Below, piece after piece: positions 1 through 9,227 of a DNA stretch of 64,000 nt; position 1 is the stretch's first letter; each line of letters opens with the position of its first letter. Source of the stretch: Clostridiaceae bacterium (lineage in GTDB: Bacteria > Bacillota > Clostridia > Oscillospirales > Acutalibacteraceae). The DNA lies in contig JAEDFL010000006.1 of assembly GCA_016292785.1 (NCBI GenBank), forward strand, positions 1 through 64,000, read 5' to 3'. A program made the translations under genes and the position numbers. The notes under the pieces are model-generated. The model did no database searches. It was not told where the DNA came from and worked only from the letters and a program-made list of their open reading frames with translations.

Positions 1-543
1 GAATCATAGGTGAACTGCTGATCCGCCGTTGCGCCGCCTGTTGCGCCGTTACCGCCGAACTTAACGGTAATCTTGTTCGCCTGCCAATGAGCATAGAGCG
101 TTTTGGCAGCTGTCGGTGTGTAGTTATCGCCTGCGTCACCTATCTTGTTTCCTCCCGTTGCAGCATCATACCAGCCGAGGAATGTATATCCCGGAAGTGT
201 TGCCGTCGGAAGCTTGACAGAAGCCGAATTCCACTGAGCATAAAGATACGTTGTACCGCTCGTTGCACCGTTCGGATTTGTTACCGTCTGTCCGTTGGCA
301 TAGGTATAGCTTCCGTTTCCTGCTTCCGTATTGTTCCAATTCTTGAATGTGTACGTTGCAGTCTGGCTTGTTGCTCCGAGGGTCGGAGTCTTGCCTGCGA
401 AGTTTCCGTTATACGTTACGGTGTATGCTCTTGTGAAGCCGTTAGCTCTGAGAGCCTGTGCGGAATCATAGGTGAACTGCTGATCCGCCGTTGCGCCGCC
501 TGTTGCGCCGTTACCGCTGAACTTAACGGTAATCTTGTTCGCC
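1..543 (-). repeat. Third repeat type with 462-bp period in the giant surface gene
   Basis: The sequence at 1-90 recurs at 463-543 with only a base or so changed; both begin gaatcataggtgaactgc. The offset of 462 bp is 154 codons. It is a larger period of the same InlB-B-repeat array and continues beyond the window. Confidence 0.8.
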
Positions 544-3500
544 GTCCACTGTGCAGTAAGAGTTACATTACCATACTTGCCTGACGGAATGCTTGTGCCT
601 GTGTAAACATCATTGAGAGTCCAATTGCTTACATCTGCCTTTTCTGTTACCTTCCAGCCCGAGAAGGTGTAACCTGTTCTCGTCGGCGTCGGAAGAGAAA
701 TAGAATCATTGATTGTGAAGGTCTTGGAAGTCGGAGTTACGCTTCCGCCGTTAGGAGCAAAAGTAATTGTATATGTATTTACAGTCCACTGTGCAGTAAG
801 AGTTACATTACCATACTTGCCTGACGGAATGCTTGTGCCTGTGTAAACATCATTGAGAGTCCAATTGCTTACATCTGCCTTTTCTGTTACCTTCCAGCCC
901 GAGAAGGTGTAACCTGTTCTCGTCGGCGTCGGAAGAGAAATAGAATCATTGATTGTGAAGGTCTTGGAAGTCGGAGTTACGCTTCCGCCGTTAGGAGCAA
1001 AAGTAATTGTATATGTATTTGCAGTCCACTGTGCAGTTAAAGTTACGTTGCCGTACTTACCTGCCGCAACAGTTCCTTTGTATACTGAGTCGGTCGTATT
1101 CCAGTTTCCGCCCGCCGTTGTTACCTTCCACCCTGCGAACGTGTAGCCTGTTTTGGACGGGCTCGGAAGTGTGATCGCCTGCTCAATTGTGTATTTTGCT
1201 GTTGTATCGGCTGCACCGTTATTGTATTTATACGTTATTGTATAGGTATTTACAGTCCACTGTGCAGTTAAAGTTACGTTGCCGTACTTACCTGCCGCAA
1301 CAGTTCCTTTGTATACTGAGTCGGTCGTATTCCAGTTTCCGCCCGCCGTTGTTACCTTCCACCCTGCGAACGTGTAGCCTGTTTTGGACGGGCTCGGAAG
1401 TGTGATCGCCTGCTCAATTGTGTATTTTGCTGTTGTATCGGCTGCACCGTTATTGTATTTATACGTTATTGTATAGGTATTTACAGTCCACTGTGCAGTA
1501 AGAGTTACATTACCATACTTGCCTGACGGAATGCTTGTGCCTGTGTAAACATCATTGAGAGTCCAATTGCTTACATCTGCCTTTTCTGTTACCTTCCAGC
1601 CCGAGAAGGTGTAACCTGTTCTCGTCGGCGTCGGAAGAGAAATAGAATCATTGATTGTGAAGGTCTTGGAAGTCGGAGTTACGCTTCCGCCGTTGGGAGC
1701 AAAAGTAATGGTATAACTGTTTACATCCCACTGAGACCAAAGCTGAGTGTTGCTTGAAGGCATTTTTGTGTTTTCGGTATAGGTTGTACCCGTACCGTTC
1801 TTAGCTGTGTTCCAGCCCGTGAAGGTATAACCGGATCTTTCGATATCGGCAAGTGAACCTACGTTCTCACCCGGAAGCTTAACCTTGTTTATCGGGTCGG
1901 CCGTTGAAACATCATCTGCTTTGCCGGCAGGGCTTGTAATATCCTGAATATAAATATCACTGAATGTTGCAGATGTATTTGCCGATCTTATACCAAAACG
2001 GATAGTCAGGTATTTTGCGTCTGCAGGCATAACAAAATCCTGCTCATCGGAGTTATTTGTTTCACTTGCAGGCTTCGTCTGAAGTGTGCCTGTCTGGTTT
2101 GCCGCCAGAGAAATTGTAGGTCTTCTGCGATATGCCGCAGAATTTCCGGCTGCCGGAGTTGATACTCCGTCGTTATTAAAGGCAAATGCCATGAAGTCGA
2201 CCGAGCCGGCAGTCGCACCCATAGTAACATTCATACGAATTCTGTATGTATGTCCGGGTGTTACCGCTATTTTATAAGCACTTGTACCGTTATACGGTCC
2301 GGTGGAAGTATCTTTGCTTGTTGTATTATTGTACAAATAAACAAGGTTTGAGCCTTTATCTACTTTAATATCGCCTGAACCGAAGCTTGCATTATTTGAC
2401 CATGTATCAAACACAAATTCATTATCAAACATCAGCTCGGGAGCAACAGTCCACTTTGCATAAAGCCTTAAATTGCTGTTTCCGACAGTTGATGTCGAAG
2501 TGTATTTCGTTCCCGTACCGTTGCCGGTTGAGTCCTGGTTATTATACCAACCGTCAAAAGCGTAACCCGTTCTTGAGATACTTGACATTGTGCCAATCTG
2601 CGAGCCCGGGATCAAGCCTAAAACTGCGTGCGGAGTTGCATCGGTAACATCATCCTTGAATCCGCCCGGAGTTGTGATATCCTGAAGATAGATATCGGAA
2701 TAGGTCAGCGATACTCCTGAAGGAACATTTGACGAGCCGCCGTGGATACCGAATCTGAAAGTCGGATAAGTATATCCTTCCTTTACAGTAAATTCGGCAG
2801 AATATGAGGTTTTCACATTTGCCTTAATTGAAGTGCTTGCTCCAATTTCACCCGTAACACTGTAATCCGTTGCGGAAGTGGTTGAGAACATAAACACCGC
2901 AACATGAGCAGTTGTATCGGCCGTGCCTATAACGCTGTATGAAATGCGATATTTGTGTCCCGGGATAAGGGATGTTTTGGTATCAACACGGTGACCCAAA
3001 TACGATAAGCCGCCCTGATCTCCCAAAAATTTCGGTTGTACCTGAGTTCCGTTTGAGGTGATGGTATATGAATTCGTAGCAAAATCAAATGCTGCCGTGC
3101 CGCCGTCTGTACCTTTTTTTGCTGAAAGAATTCCACTTGCCCATGAATCAAAATCAAACTCATTATCAAAAAGAACGTCGGGATTTACAATGTAATAGAA
3201 TGTATATGAATAATTAACGTTCTTTGCATTGCCGAATGTAAGGGTTTCGTTCTTTGACTCGGAAACAGGATCGGTGCTGTTAACCATATTATTATAATTG
3301 GTTGCGGACAAAGCATTTCCGTTAGCCGATTCTCCGTCTTTTATATAACCGACATATTTATAGCCCTCATACTGCTCGGCAGAGAACTCAACCTTATCGT
3401 ATGCCTTAAAGGTCTTGGAGATCGAAGCTGTGCCGTCAGAAGCTGCCTCGGCAATAGCTGCAACCGTGAAAGTGCCGTTGGAATTTGCAACAAGTCCAAC

Positions 3501-6500
3501 GTTAGTCTGTGTTGCGGTGTAGTTGCTTGTGTTTCTCGGAGCATCTCCTCTGTTTGCATTGAGAAGAACATCAACAGCGTCCATAAGAGTTTTAGCAAGA
3601 CCCGAACGCTTTGTTGAATCCACATTATACGTTCCGAAATTTGCCGTTCCGTCAACCTTTGTCAGTGCATCCTGCGCATTGGCAAGAGCGGTTGTATAAT
3701 CAGTCCACTGTTTTGAACCGTTGAAATATTCTGCCTGAAGTGCATAGCTGTACTTATTTGCATATTCAACAGCTTTACGGATGCCTGTCTTGTCGGTACG
3801 TACAACGTCAAGATGAAGGAAAAGAGCATTCTGTGCTCTACGTCCGCCACGCCATGCGTCCGTCAATGCACCGATTTGCAAATTATCTGTGCCATCTGCC
3901 TTTGTTAAATCGTCCAAACCGGGAATGATATCATCTTCATATTTCATGCCCTCTCCGCTTGTTCCGTTCTTATCCTCATTCCACAAATACTTTTTAGGCG
4001 TTCTGTTCCATTCGGCGTTTTCATCTTTCTCTCCATTTCCGTTAACAGATATTCCCGTGTAATCCGCCACAAAATAGTTAGGTCCTGATGAATCCTCTAC
4101 GTCTGTGATACCAAAACCAAATGTAAGATTAGGTACCTGTGAAAGATTGCTAAATCGGCTTACATCAACATAAATCTTTCCTGTACCGGCATGAGATACA
4201 TATGTATGGCTGCTTGTTGTGTTATCTCCATAATATGATGAACCTTTAGCATAGTCACTGCTTGATTCATCAACCCATACTCCGTCAGGTGCAACATGTT
4301 GACCGTTAACGGGCTCTTTTATTCTGCCGAGAAGAGGTATAAGATTTTCCGCACTCGGATATCTGTTTGTACCGGACATCGGCGTAATATCGTGAACACC
4401 GCTTATATATGCAAAGCTGTCACAAAAGTTAGCACTCTGGAATGTCGGCTTTGTTCTCTGTTTTGCCGCTGCAACAAACGGGCTGAGATACGGATTATAA
4501 ACATATGACTTAGCCGTTACTGTCTTCTCAACATTCTCCTCAACGTACGTTGCCGTCCATATAATATAATCCGACTTTGCCGAGGCAACCGAACCGCCGC
4601 TGATGTTTGCTGTTGTAGTAGAGGTCTGCGAAGTATTTACATATGAGTTTAAGGAGGTTATGTTTCCTCCGCTCAATGAAATACTCGACGCACCGCTTTG
4701 GGTAATCTTAACCTTGCTTGCATTTTTATAATAGAAATATATATTACCTGTTGCATCGTTTCTTGAATTGTTCAACGTTGCTGTGCATACGCCGTCACTC
4801 ACGGTAACAGAAGACATATCCGAATAATACTGAAATGTCGTTTTGCCCGGTGTAAGATAAATTACCTCGGGAACATAGAAATAAACATAATTATCCGTAG
4901 TCGTAGTCGAATTAACGATAGAAGTTTCTATCGCCTTAACCGAACCCGAAGCCGTTCCGCTCAGAGATGTAGTCTTCTTGGAATAAAGCTGCGGATTGCA
5001 AAGAGTTTCCGCTACCGACTTAAGCTCCGTATAATATGACGAATAGTTTTGATTAGCCTTTTCGCAAGTTATCTTGTCAATATGCGAATGTGAGGCATCG
5101 TTATAAACAGTACGAAGTGTCTGCTTATCGACTTTCTCTGTATAAAGACCGTTATAGTGGTGAACACCGATACTCTCGGTATATCCCGAAATATGTTTAT
5201 ATCCGTTATAGAACCATGTATCAAATGTAACGAGTCCGTCTCTAATCGAACCGTTAAACTTATAAAGACCCCTTGCAACGGAATAGCTGTCATGGTCCGT
5301 ATAGTTAGAAGTATCAACATCGCAATAAATTGTTCCGTCATATGCAATGCTTGTTGAACTGCCCTTGTTATATCTCTTAACGCTCTTGATAGAGTTAAGC
5401 TTGTTACCGTTACCGTCAAGGTCATGATAGAACTGTGCATAACCTGCGCTCAGGTAGGGAATCTGATTATAGTTTGTATATCTGGAGGTATCAACGACAA
5501 TGTATGCCATTCCGAGGGTAATTCCCGATCCGATCACACCATCGTCCGTGTTGGTAATAGATACATTACCTGCAACCGTACCCGAATAGCTTGATGGAAC
5601 GGAGATACTCGTCGTATCATAAAAAAGCTCATTTTTTCCTCTTGAGCCTCTGTTATAAACAAAGGTATTATAAGGAGTCTGGGAAGACGAGAAGTTATTT
5701 TCGTTCAACGCCTGTCCGTCGCCGCCGGGAATGGTATAGTTATTCTCATTCTGCGCGCGTCCGACAAACGATACAAGCGGAGCTGCCATAAGCTTATTTG
5801 CCGTTGTACCGAGGAACTGGGACTTTCTGTTACCGCCCGAATACTTCATCGCACCCGTGATAAATGACCATGAATGGTTCTCGGTCGGGTTTGAGCCTGA
5901 TTTAATATATCTCTGCGAGGTCGAAGTACCTGCCTGATCAAGAAGCGGAACATAAACGCCTGTATACATAAAGGCAAAATGGTATGCTCCGTCAACCTTG
6001 TAACGGAATACCCACTGAATGTAATATGTAGTTCCCGTTGTTGTGCCTGCAAGCGAACACTGGCTCGCATTAAGCGTAACGGAAATTGCTCCGCTTGTAC
6101 TGCTTGCAATCGAGCTGGACAAGGTGGAAGTTGTCGCATTATAAGCAACCTTATTCTGCGTAACAGTAACATTGTTGATTTTAAGCGTTCCCGAAAAATC
6201 AACATCGTTTTCGCCGTTCTTGTAATAGACTCTGTTGACGCCGATGGCAATCTCTGTTGCGCCCTTGTAGTCAAATTCAAGTCTCGATGTTGCGTCATTC
6301 GTGCTTATTGCCTTGCCGGTCGCAGGATCATAGTTGCTGAAATACTGAAACGCACTGCTGCCGGGCTTGAGATAAGCAATCTCGGGCGCATACATAAACT
6401 GGCTCGAGAGTGAACCCTTCATCTTGTTGTTTTCTGTTACTGTGACCATCGCATTCGATATCACGGAACCGATATCAAAGAAGCAGAAGGTGGTCAAAAG

Positions 6501-6560
6501 CATCGTAAGACAAAGGAGTAAGCTGAGCGTACTTTTTCCGAATTTTGAAAGCTTTTTCAT
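1..6560 (-). CDS. Giant secreted InlB-B-repeat surface protein (3' end outside window)
   Basis: An open frame of at least 2186 codons starts at ATG 6560, after a GGAGG at about 6571-6575, and runs off the window edge, so the C-terminus and any anchor are unseen. The N-terminus has a signal peptide: MKKLSK, then a hydrophobic stretch ending near residue 38. Residues of about 40-930 are low-complexity Ser/Thr/Asn/Tyr-rich beta-type sequence. Residues 935-1000 look like a FIVAR-type helical unit. Two related modules starting with DNEFxFDxW lie near residues 1125 and 1373 and may be carbohydrate-binding-like beta sandwiches. Copies of the InlB B-repeat (Listeria-Bacteroides repeat, with GYTFxGW and LYAxW/LTAQW signatures) lie near 1317-1370 and from about 1558 onward. 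I infer a surface adhesin or polysaccharide-contacting protein. The function is not established. Confidence 0.85.
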   Translation of the reverse strand, partial: MKKLSKFGKSTLSLLLCLTMLLTTFCFFDIGSVISNAMVTVTENNKMKGSLSSQFMYAPEIAYLKPGSSAFQYFSNYDPATGKAISTNDATSRLEFDYKGATEIAIGVNRVYYKNGENDVDFSGTLKINNVTVTQNKVAYNATTSTLSSSIASSTSGAISVTLNASQCSLAGTTTGTTYYIQWVFRYKVDGAYHFAFMYTGVYVPLLDQAGTSTSQRYIKSGSNPTENHSWSFITGAMKYSGGNRKSQFLGTTANKLMAAPLVSFVGRAQNENNYTIPGGDGQALNENNFSSSQTPYNTFVYNRGSRGKNELFYDTTSISVPSSYSGTVAGNVSITNTDDGVIGSGITLGMAYIVVDTSRYTNYNQIPYLSAGYAQFYHDLDGNGNKLNSIKSVKRYNKGSSTSIAYDGTIYCDVDTSNYTDHDSYSVARGLYKFNGSIRDGLVTFDTWFYNGYKHISGYTESIGVHHYNGLYTEKVDKQTLRTVYNDASHSHIDKITCEKANQNYSSYYTELKSVAETLCNPQLYSKKTTSLSGTASGSVKAIETSIVNSTTTTDNYVYFYVPEVIYLTPGKTTFQYYSDMSSVTVSDGVCTATLNNSRNDATGNIYFYYKNASKVKITQSGASSISLSGGNITSLNSYVNTSQTSTTTANISGGSVASAKSDYIIWTATYVEENVEKTVTAKSYVYNPYLSPFVAAAKQRTKPTFQSANFCDSFAYISGVHDITPMSGTNRYPSAENLIPLLGRIKEPVNGQHVAPDGVWVDESSSDYAKGSSYYGDNTTSSHTYVSHAGTGKIYVDVSRFSNLSQVPNLTFGFGITDVEDSSGPNYFVADYTGISVNGNGEKDENAEWNRTPKKYLWNEDKNGTSGEGMKYEDDIIPGLDDLTKADGTDNLQIGALTDAWRGGRRAQNALFLHLDVVRTDKTGIRKAVEYANKYSYALQAEYFNGSKQWTDYTTALANAQDALTKVDGTANFGTYNVDSTKRSGLAKTLMDAVDVLLNANRGDAPRNTSNYTATQTNVGLVANSNGTFTVAAIAEAASDGTASISKTFKAYDKVEFSAEQYEGYKYVGYIKDGESANGNALSATNYNNMVNSTDPVSESKNETLTFGNAKNVNYSYTFYYIVNPDVLFDNEFDFDSWASGILSAKKGTDGGTAAFDFATNSYTITSNGTQVQPKFLGDQGGLSYLGHRVDTKTSLIPGHKYRISYSVIGTADTTAHVAVFMFSTTSATDYSVTGEIGASTSIKANVKTSYSAEFTVKEGYTYPTFRFGIHGGSSNVPSGVSLTYSDIYLQDITTPGGFKDDVTDATPHAVLGLIPGSQIGTMSSISRTGYAFDGWYNNQDSTGNGTGTKYTSTSTVGNSNLRLYAKWTVAPELMFDNEFVFDTWSNNASFGSGDIKVDKGSNLVYLYNNTTSKDTSTGPYNGTSAYKIAVTPGHTYRIRMNVTMGATAGSVDFMAFAFNNDGVSTPAAGNSAAYRRRPTISLAANQTGTLQTKPASETNNSDEQDFVMPADAKYLTIRFGIRSANTSATFSDIYIQDITSPAGKADDVSTADPINKVKLPGENVGSLADIERSGYTFTGWNTAKNGTGTTYTENTKMPSSNTQLWSQWDVNSYTITFAPNGGSVTPTSKTFTINDSISLPTPTRTGYTFSGWKVTEKADVSNWTLNDVYTGTSIPSGKYGNVTLTAQWTVNTYTITYKYNNGAADTTAKYTIEQAITLPSPSKTGYTFAGWKVTTAGGNWNTTDSVYKGTVAAGKYGNVTLTAQWTVNTYTITYKYNNGAADTTAKYTIEQAITLPSPSKTGYTFAGWKVTTAGGNWNTTDSVYKGTVAAGKYGNVTLTAQWTANTYTITFAPNGGSVTPTSKTFTINDSISLPTPTRTGYTFSGWKVTEKADVSNWTLNDVYTGTSIPSGKYGNVTLTAQWTVNTYTITFAPNGGSVTPTSKTFTINDSISLPTPTRTGYTFSGWKVTEKADVSNWTLNDVYTGTSIPSGKYGNVTLTAQWTANKITVKFSGNGATGGATADQQFTYDSAQALRANGFTRAYTVTYNGNFAGKTPTLGATSQTATYTFKNWNNTEAGNGSYTYANGQTVTNPNGATSGTTYLYAQWNSASVKLPTATLPGYTFLGWYDAATGGNKIGDAGDNYTPTAAKTLYAHWQANKITVKFGGNGATGGATADQQFTYD
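544..1725 (-). repeat. Tandem, near-identical InlB-B repeat units (A-A-B-B-A)
   Basis: Five head-to-tail units lie inside the giant surface gene. The 240-bp A units (80 codons) are 544-783, 784-1023 and 1486-1725. The 231-bp B units (77 codons) are 1024-1254 and 1255-1485. By eye, units of the same type are almost identical at DNA level, including third positions, and all lengths are multiples of three. That points to recent in-frame duplication. Confidence 0.9.
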
Positions 6561-6714
6561 TCTGATGGACCTCCCCGGAAAGATGATTAATAAAGATGAT
6601 TTATATAATATTACCGAACCCGACCGCAAATTTAAGTCCGGGCGCAATAATGAGTACAAATTTGTTTTTCTTTCAAAAAATATAAATATACAATTTTCCA
6701 TTATAGATAACATT

Positions 6715-6743
6715 ATATTATCATTAATTATAATAAAAATCAA
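6715..6743 (-). promoter_or_regulatory. Candidate promoter of the giant surface protein gene
   Basis: On the minus strand, TTGATT (6738-6743) and TAATAT (6715-6720) are separated by 17 bp. The predicted leader is about 150 nt. The surroundings are very AT-rich, so a chance match is possible. Confidence 0.4.
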
Positions 6744-6860
6744 CTATTTTTTTTTGCCAATCTATGCTTAATTTTTATGTTCAGAATATACATTTTTTTG
6801 TCAGAAATAACAATTTGAACATATTTGTAACAATGTTGCAATTTTTACCCGTCTTATACG

Positions 6861-6907
6861 GAAAACAAAAGACGGCTGTATCGGTTGGTGTCCGATTCAA
6901 GCCGCCG
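6861..6907 (-). terminator. Intrinsic terminator of trmB
   Basis: On the minus strand a GGCGGCTTGAATCGG...CCGATACAGCCGTC hairpin is followed by TTTTGTTTT, just after the trmB stop codon. The remainder of 6561-6860 is AT-rich leader or upstream sequence of the giant surface gene with no supported gene. Confidence 0.75.
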
Positions 6908-6922
6908 TTGCATATGTTTTTT

Positions 6923-7594
6923 TCACTTTTTATACGCTTCAAGCCTGTAAATGGGCTGTCCGAGGTCGGAGAAGCGTTTTTCATATTCCGTTACTATATT
7001 TCCCTCAAAATCGCTGTTATGCAGATCAAGCGAAACGTTCTTTATTGCAAAGCCGTATTCCGAAAATTCCTGTATGGAATATTCAAAGAAGTGCATATTG
7101 TCCGTTTTCTGATGTATTTCGCCGTCCGAGGTCATAAGCCTGTCGAATATCGCAAGAAACCTCCTGTTAGTCAGACGGTGATTTGCATATTTTTTCTTAG
7201 GAAAAGGGCAGGAAAAATTCAAATAAATCCTGTCGGCAATGCCGTCGGGAAGATACTTGGGAAGATATTCCGCCGAGCCTTTTATGAAACGCAGATTAGG
7301 TATGTTTTCCCCGATCGCCTTTTCTGCGGCAATGACAATTACGTTTGCACTTTTTTCAACGGCAATATAATTTATGCCCGGATTCCGCTTTGCAATCTCG
7401 GCGGCGAATTGTCCCTTTCCGCAGCCGACCTCTATACGAACGGGATTGGTATTTCCGAACCATTTTTCAAGGTCGATGTATTCCTTTTCCTCTACCGTCG
7501 TGTTGAAATTTTTATCCTCGCTCTCAATCGAAAAAATGATCTCGCCGCAGTCGGCAAGCCTTTTGTCAAGGTTCTTTTTTCTTCGCATTCTCAT
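6923..7594 (-). CDS. trmB: tRNA (guanine-N7-)-methyltransferase TrmB
   Basis: This 223-aa protein has the TrmB architecture. The SAM-binding motif EVGCGKGQFAAEIA lies near residues 56-70, AVEKS and the FIKGSAEYLP segment follow, and the conserved region corresponding to NFSDPWPKxxHxxRRLT is present. The C-terminus carries the expected TEYEKRFxxxGxPIYRLEA. Known role: methylation of guanine at position 46 of tRNA in the cytoplasm. Oddity: the usual SDPWPK core reads SCPFPKKKY here, so the normally conserved Asp, Trp and His are replaced. The start at ATG 7594 follows GGAGC at spacing 8. It is transcribed divergently from tyrS from a back-to-back promoter pair. Confidence 0.9.
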   Translation of the reverse strand: MRMRRKKNLDKRLADCGEIIFSIESEDKNFNTTVEEKEYIDLEKWFGNTNPVRIEVGCGKGQFAAEIAKRNPGINYIAVEKSANVIVIAAEKAIGENIPNLRFIKGSAEYLPKYLPDGIADRIYLNFSCPFPKKKYANHRLTNRRFLAIFDRLMTSDGEIHQKTDNMHFFEYSIQEFSEYGFAIKNVSLDLHNSDFEGNIVTEYEKRFSDLGQPIYRLEAYKK

Positions 7595-7643
7595 AGTGTT
7601 CGCTCCGTAATCTGTTTTTTATACAATAAATTAAAATCACTTT

Positions 7644-7672
7644 ATTCTACACTTTTTTTATTTTGCAGTCAA
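7644..7672 (-). promoter_or_regulatory. Promoter of trmB
   Basis: Minus-strand TTGACT (7667-7672), a 17-bp spacer and TAGAAT (7644-7649). Its -35 box lies 4 bp from the -35 box of the opposite-facing tyrS promoter. Confidence 0.6.
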
Positions 7673-7676
7673 CCGC

Positions 7677-7705
7677 TTGACAAAAAAGTTAAAACAATAT
7701 ATAAT
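7677..7705 (+). promoter_or_regulatory. Promoter of tyrS
   Basis: Perfect consensus TTGACA (7677-7682), 17-bp spacer and TATAAT (7700-7705), directly upstream of the T-box leader. Confidence 0.85.
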
Positions 7706-7715
7706 TCACTCAATA

Positions 7716-7965
7716 GCCGTGACGGGAAGAAGTAAGCGAAAAAAAGATGCAAAGAGAGCTTTCGGCAGGTGTAAGAAAGCGTGAATTTTTCGTCCGAATA
7801 CATCCCCGAGCTGCGTGGCTGAAAACAGGTAGGCTTCGCCGTGTGCGCACGTTAAAGCGTCAGAGTATTTTTGTACTCGCTGAGGCTGTGCCCGTGAGGG
7901 TGCGGTGAACAGAGGTGGTAACACGATAATTCGTCCTCTGCCCAAGGGCAGAGGATTTTTATTTT
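7716..7965 (+). promoter_or_regulatory. T-box leader of tyrS, tyrosine specifier UAC
   Basis: A T-box riboswitch reads uncharged tRNA and controls termination. The T-box core AGAGGTGGTAACACG is at 7911-7925. It can pair either way with the downstream terminator arm. The terminator hairpin CCTCTGCCC/GGGCAGAGG at 7935-7954 is followed by ATTTTTATTTTT. In the 3' side of Stem I, gaaTACatcc presents TAC (7799-7801), a Tyr codon, which matches the downstream tyrS. Stem I begins near 7716, and the AG-bulge-type sequence agagagctttcgg is present. Confidence 0.92.
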
Positions 7966-7985
7966 TATATGAAAGGAAAGTTATT

Positions 7986-9209
7986 ATGACTATTTATGAC
8001 GAGCTTGTCGCCCGTGGACTTATTGCTCAGGTCACGGACGAGGACGAAATCAAGGAGCTTATCAACAACGGCAAGGCGGTTTTCTACATCGGCTTTGATC
8101 CGACCGCCGACAGCCTTCATGTCGGTCACTTTATGGCGCTCTGCCTGATGAAAAGACTTCAGATGGCAGGTAACCGTCCCATTGCCCTGCTCGGCGGCGG
8201 CACGGGAATGATCGGCGATCCCTCGGGCAGAACCGATATGAGAAAAATGCTGACGAAAGAGGATATCGACCACAACATCGCCTGCTTTAAAAAGCAGATG
8301 AGCCGCTTCATCGAATTTGGCGATGATAAGGCTATTATGGTAAACAATGCGGACTGGCTTCTTGATCTCAACTATGTTGATGTTCTGCGTGAGGTCGGTG
8401 CCTGCTTCTCGGTCAACAATATGCTTCGTGCCGAATGTTACAAGCAGAGAATGGAAAAAGGACTCAGCTTCCTTGAGTTCAACTATATGATAATGCAGAG
8501 CTACGACTTCTATCATCTTTTCAAGGAGTACGGCTGTAATATGCAGTTCGGCGGCGACGATCAGTGGTCAAATATGCTCGGCGGAACGGAGCTTATCAGA
8601 AAGAAGCTCGGCAAGGACGCCTACGCAATGACGATAACTCTGCTTATGAATTCAGAGGGCAAGAAAATGGGCAAGACCGCTTCGGGTGCGGTATGGCTCG
8701 ATCCCGAAAAGACAAGTCCTTACGAATTTTATCAGTACTGGCGCAATGTCAGCGATCAGGACGTTCTCAAATGTATACGTATGCTCACCTTCCTTCCGCT
8801 TGAGGAGATTGACGCAATGGACAGCTGGGAGGGCGCACAGCTCAACGAGGCAAAAGATATTCTTGCGTTCGAGCTGACCAAGCTCGTCCACGGCGACGAG
8901 GAGGCCGCAAAAGCAAGAGAAGCTTCAAAGGCTCTTTTCGGCGGCGGAGCAAACCTTGACAATATGCCGACTACCACCCTTTCGGACGAAGATTTCACCG
9001 ACGGCAAGATCGACATCCTTGATGTTCTGCTCAAGACGGGCATCACCAAGTCACGAGGAGAGGGAAGGCGTCTTGTTCAGCAGGGCGGCGTTTCCGTTGA
9101 CGACAAAAAGGTGACGGAAATCGGTCTTTCGTTCACCTCCGATGAGCTTAACTCAAATCCGATCATAGTCAAAAAGGGCAAGAAGATCTTCCACAAGGTT
9201 CAGGCGTAA
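7986..9209 (+). CDS. tyrS: Tyrosyl-tRNA synthetase
   Basis: This 407-aa class Ic aminoacyl-tRNA synthetase charges tRNA-Tyr in the cytoplasm. The HIGH-type motif HVGH is near residue 45, the KMSKS-type motif KMGKT is near 228, and a C-terminal S4 RNA-binding domain (GITKSRGEGRRLVQQGGV) occupies about 340-400. Length is typical of TyrS. ATG 7986 is chosen because GAAAGGAAAG sits just upstream, after the T-box terminator. The longer in-frame reading from 7905 would translate the T-box itself and is rejected. Regulated by the Tyr-specific T-box. Confidence 0.97.
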   Translation: MTIYDELVARGLIAQVTDEDEIKELINNGKAVFYIGFDPTADSLHVGHFMALCLMKRLQMAGNRPIALLGGGTGMIGDPSGRTDMRKMLTKEDIDHNIACFKKQMSRFIEFGDDKAIMVNNADWLLDLNYVDVLREVGACFSVNNMLRAECYKQRMEKGLSFLEFNYMIMQSYDFYHLFKEYGCNMQFGGDDQWSNMLGGTELIRKKLGKDAYAMTITLLMNSEGKKMGKTASGAVWLDPEKTSPYEFYQYWRNVSDQDVLKCIRMLTFLPLEEIDAMDSWEGAQLNEAKDILAFELTKLVHGDEEAAKAREASKALFGGGANLDNMPTTTLSDEDFTDGKIDILDVLLKTGITKSRGEGRRLVQQGGVSVDDKKVTEIGLSFTSDELNSNPIIVKKGKKIFHKVQA

Positions 9210-9227
9210 GCCAAAGGGGAAAATGAA

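Noticed and set aside
87..584. Cys-rich frame on the plus strand at the window start
   Set aside because: It is a shadow of the repeated coding sequence on the minus strand; the apparent Cys-rich pattern comes from the repeat composition.
6424..7735. Open frames on the plus strand opposite the giant gene start and trmB
   Set aside because: They are antisense to well-supported minus-strand genes or lie in AT-rich leader, with no ribosome site and no recognisable domain.
7905..7985. N-terminal extension of tyrS
   Set aside because: It would translate the T-box and terminator; ATG 7986 has the proper ribosome site and gives the family N-terminus.
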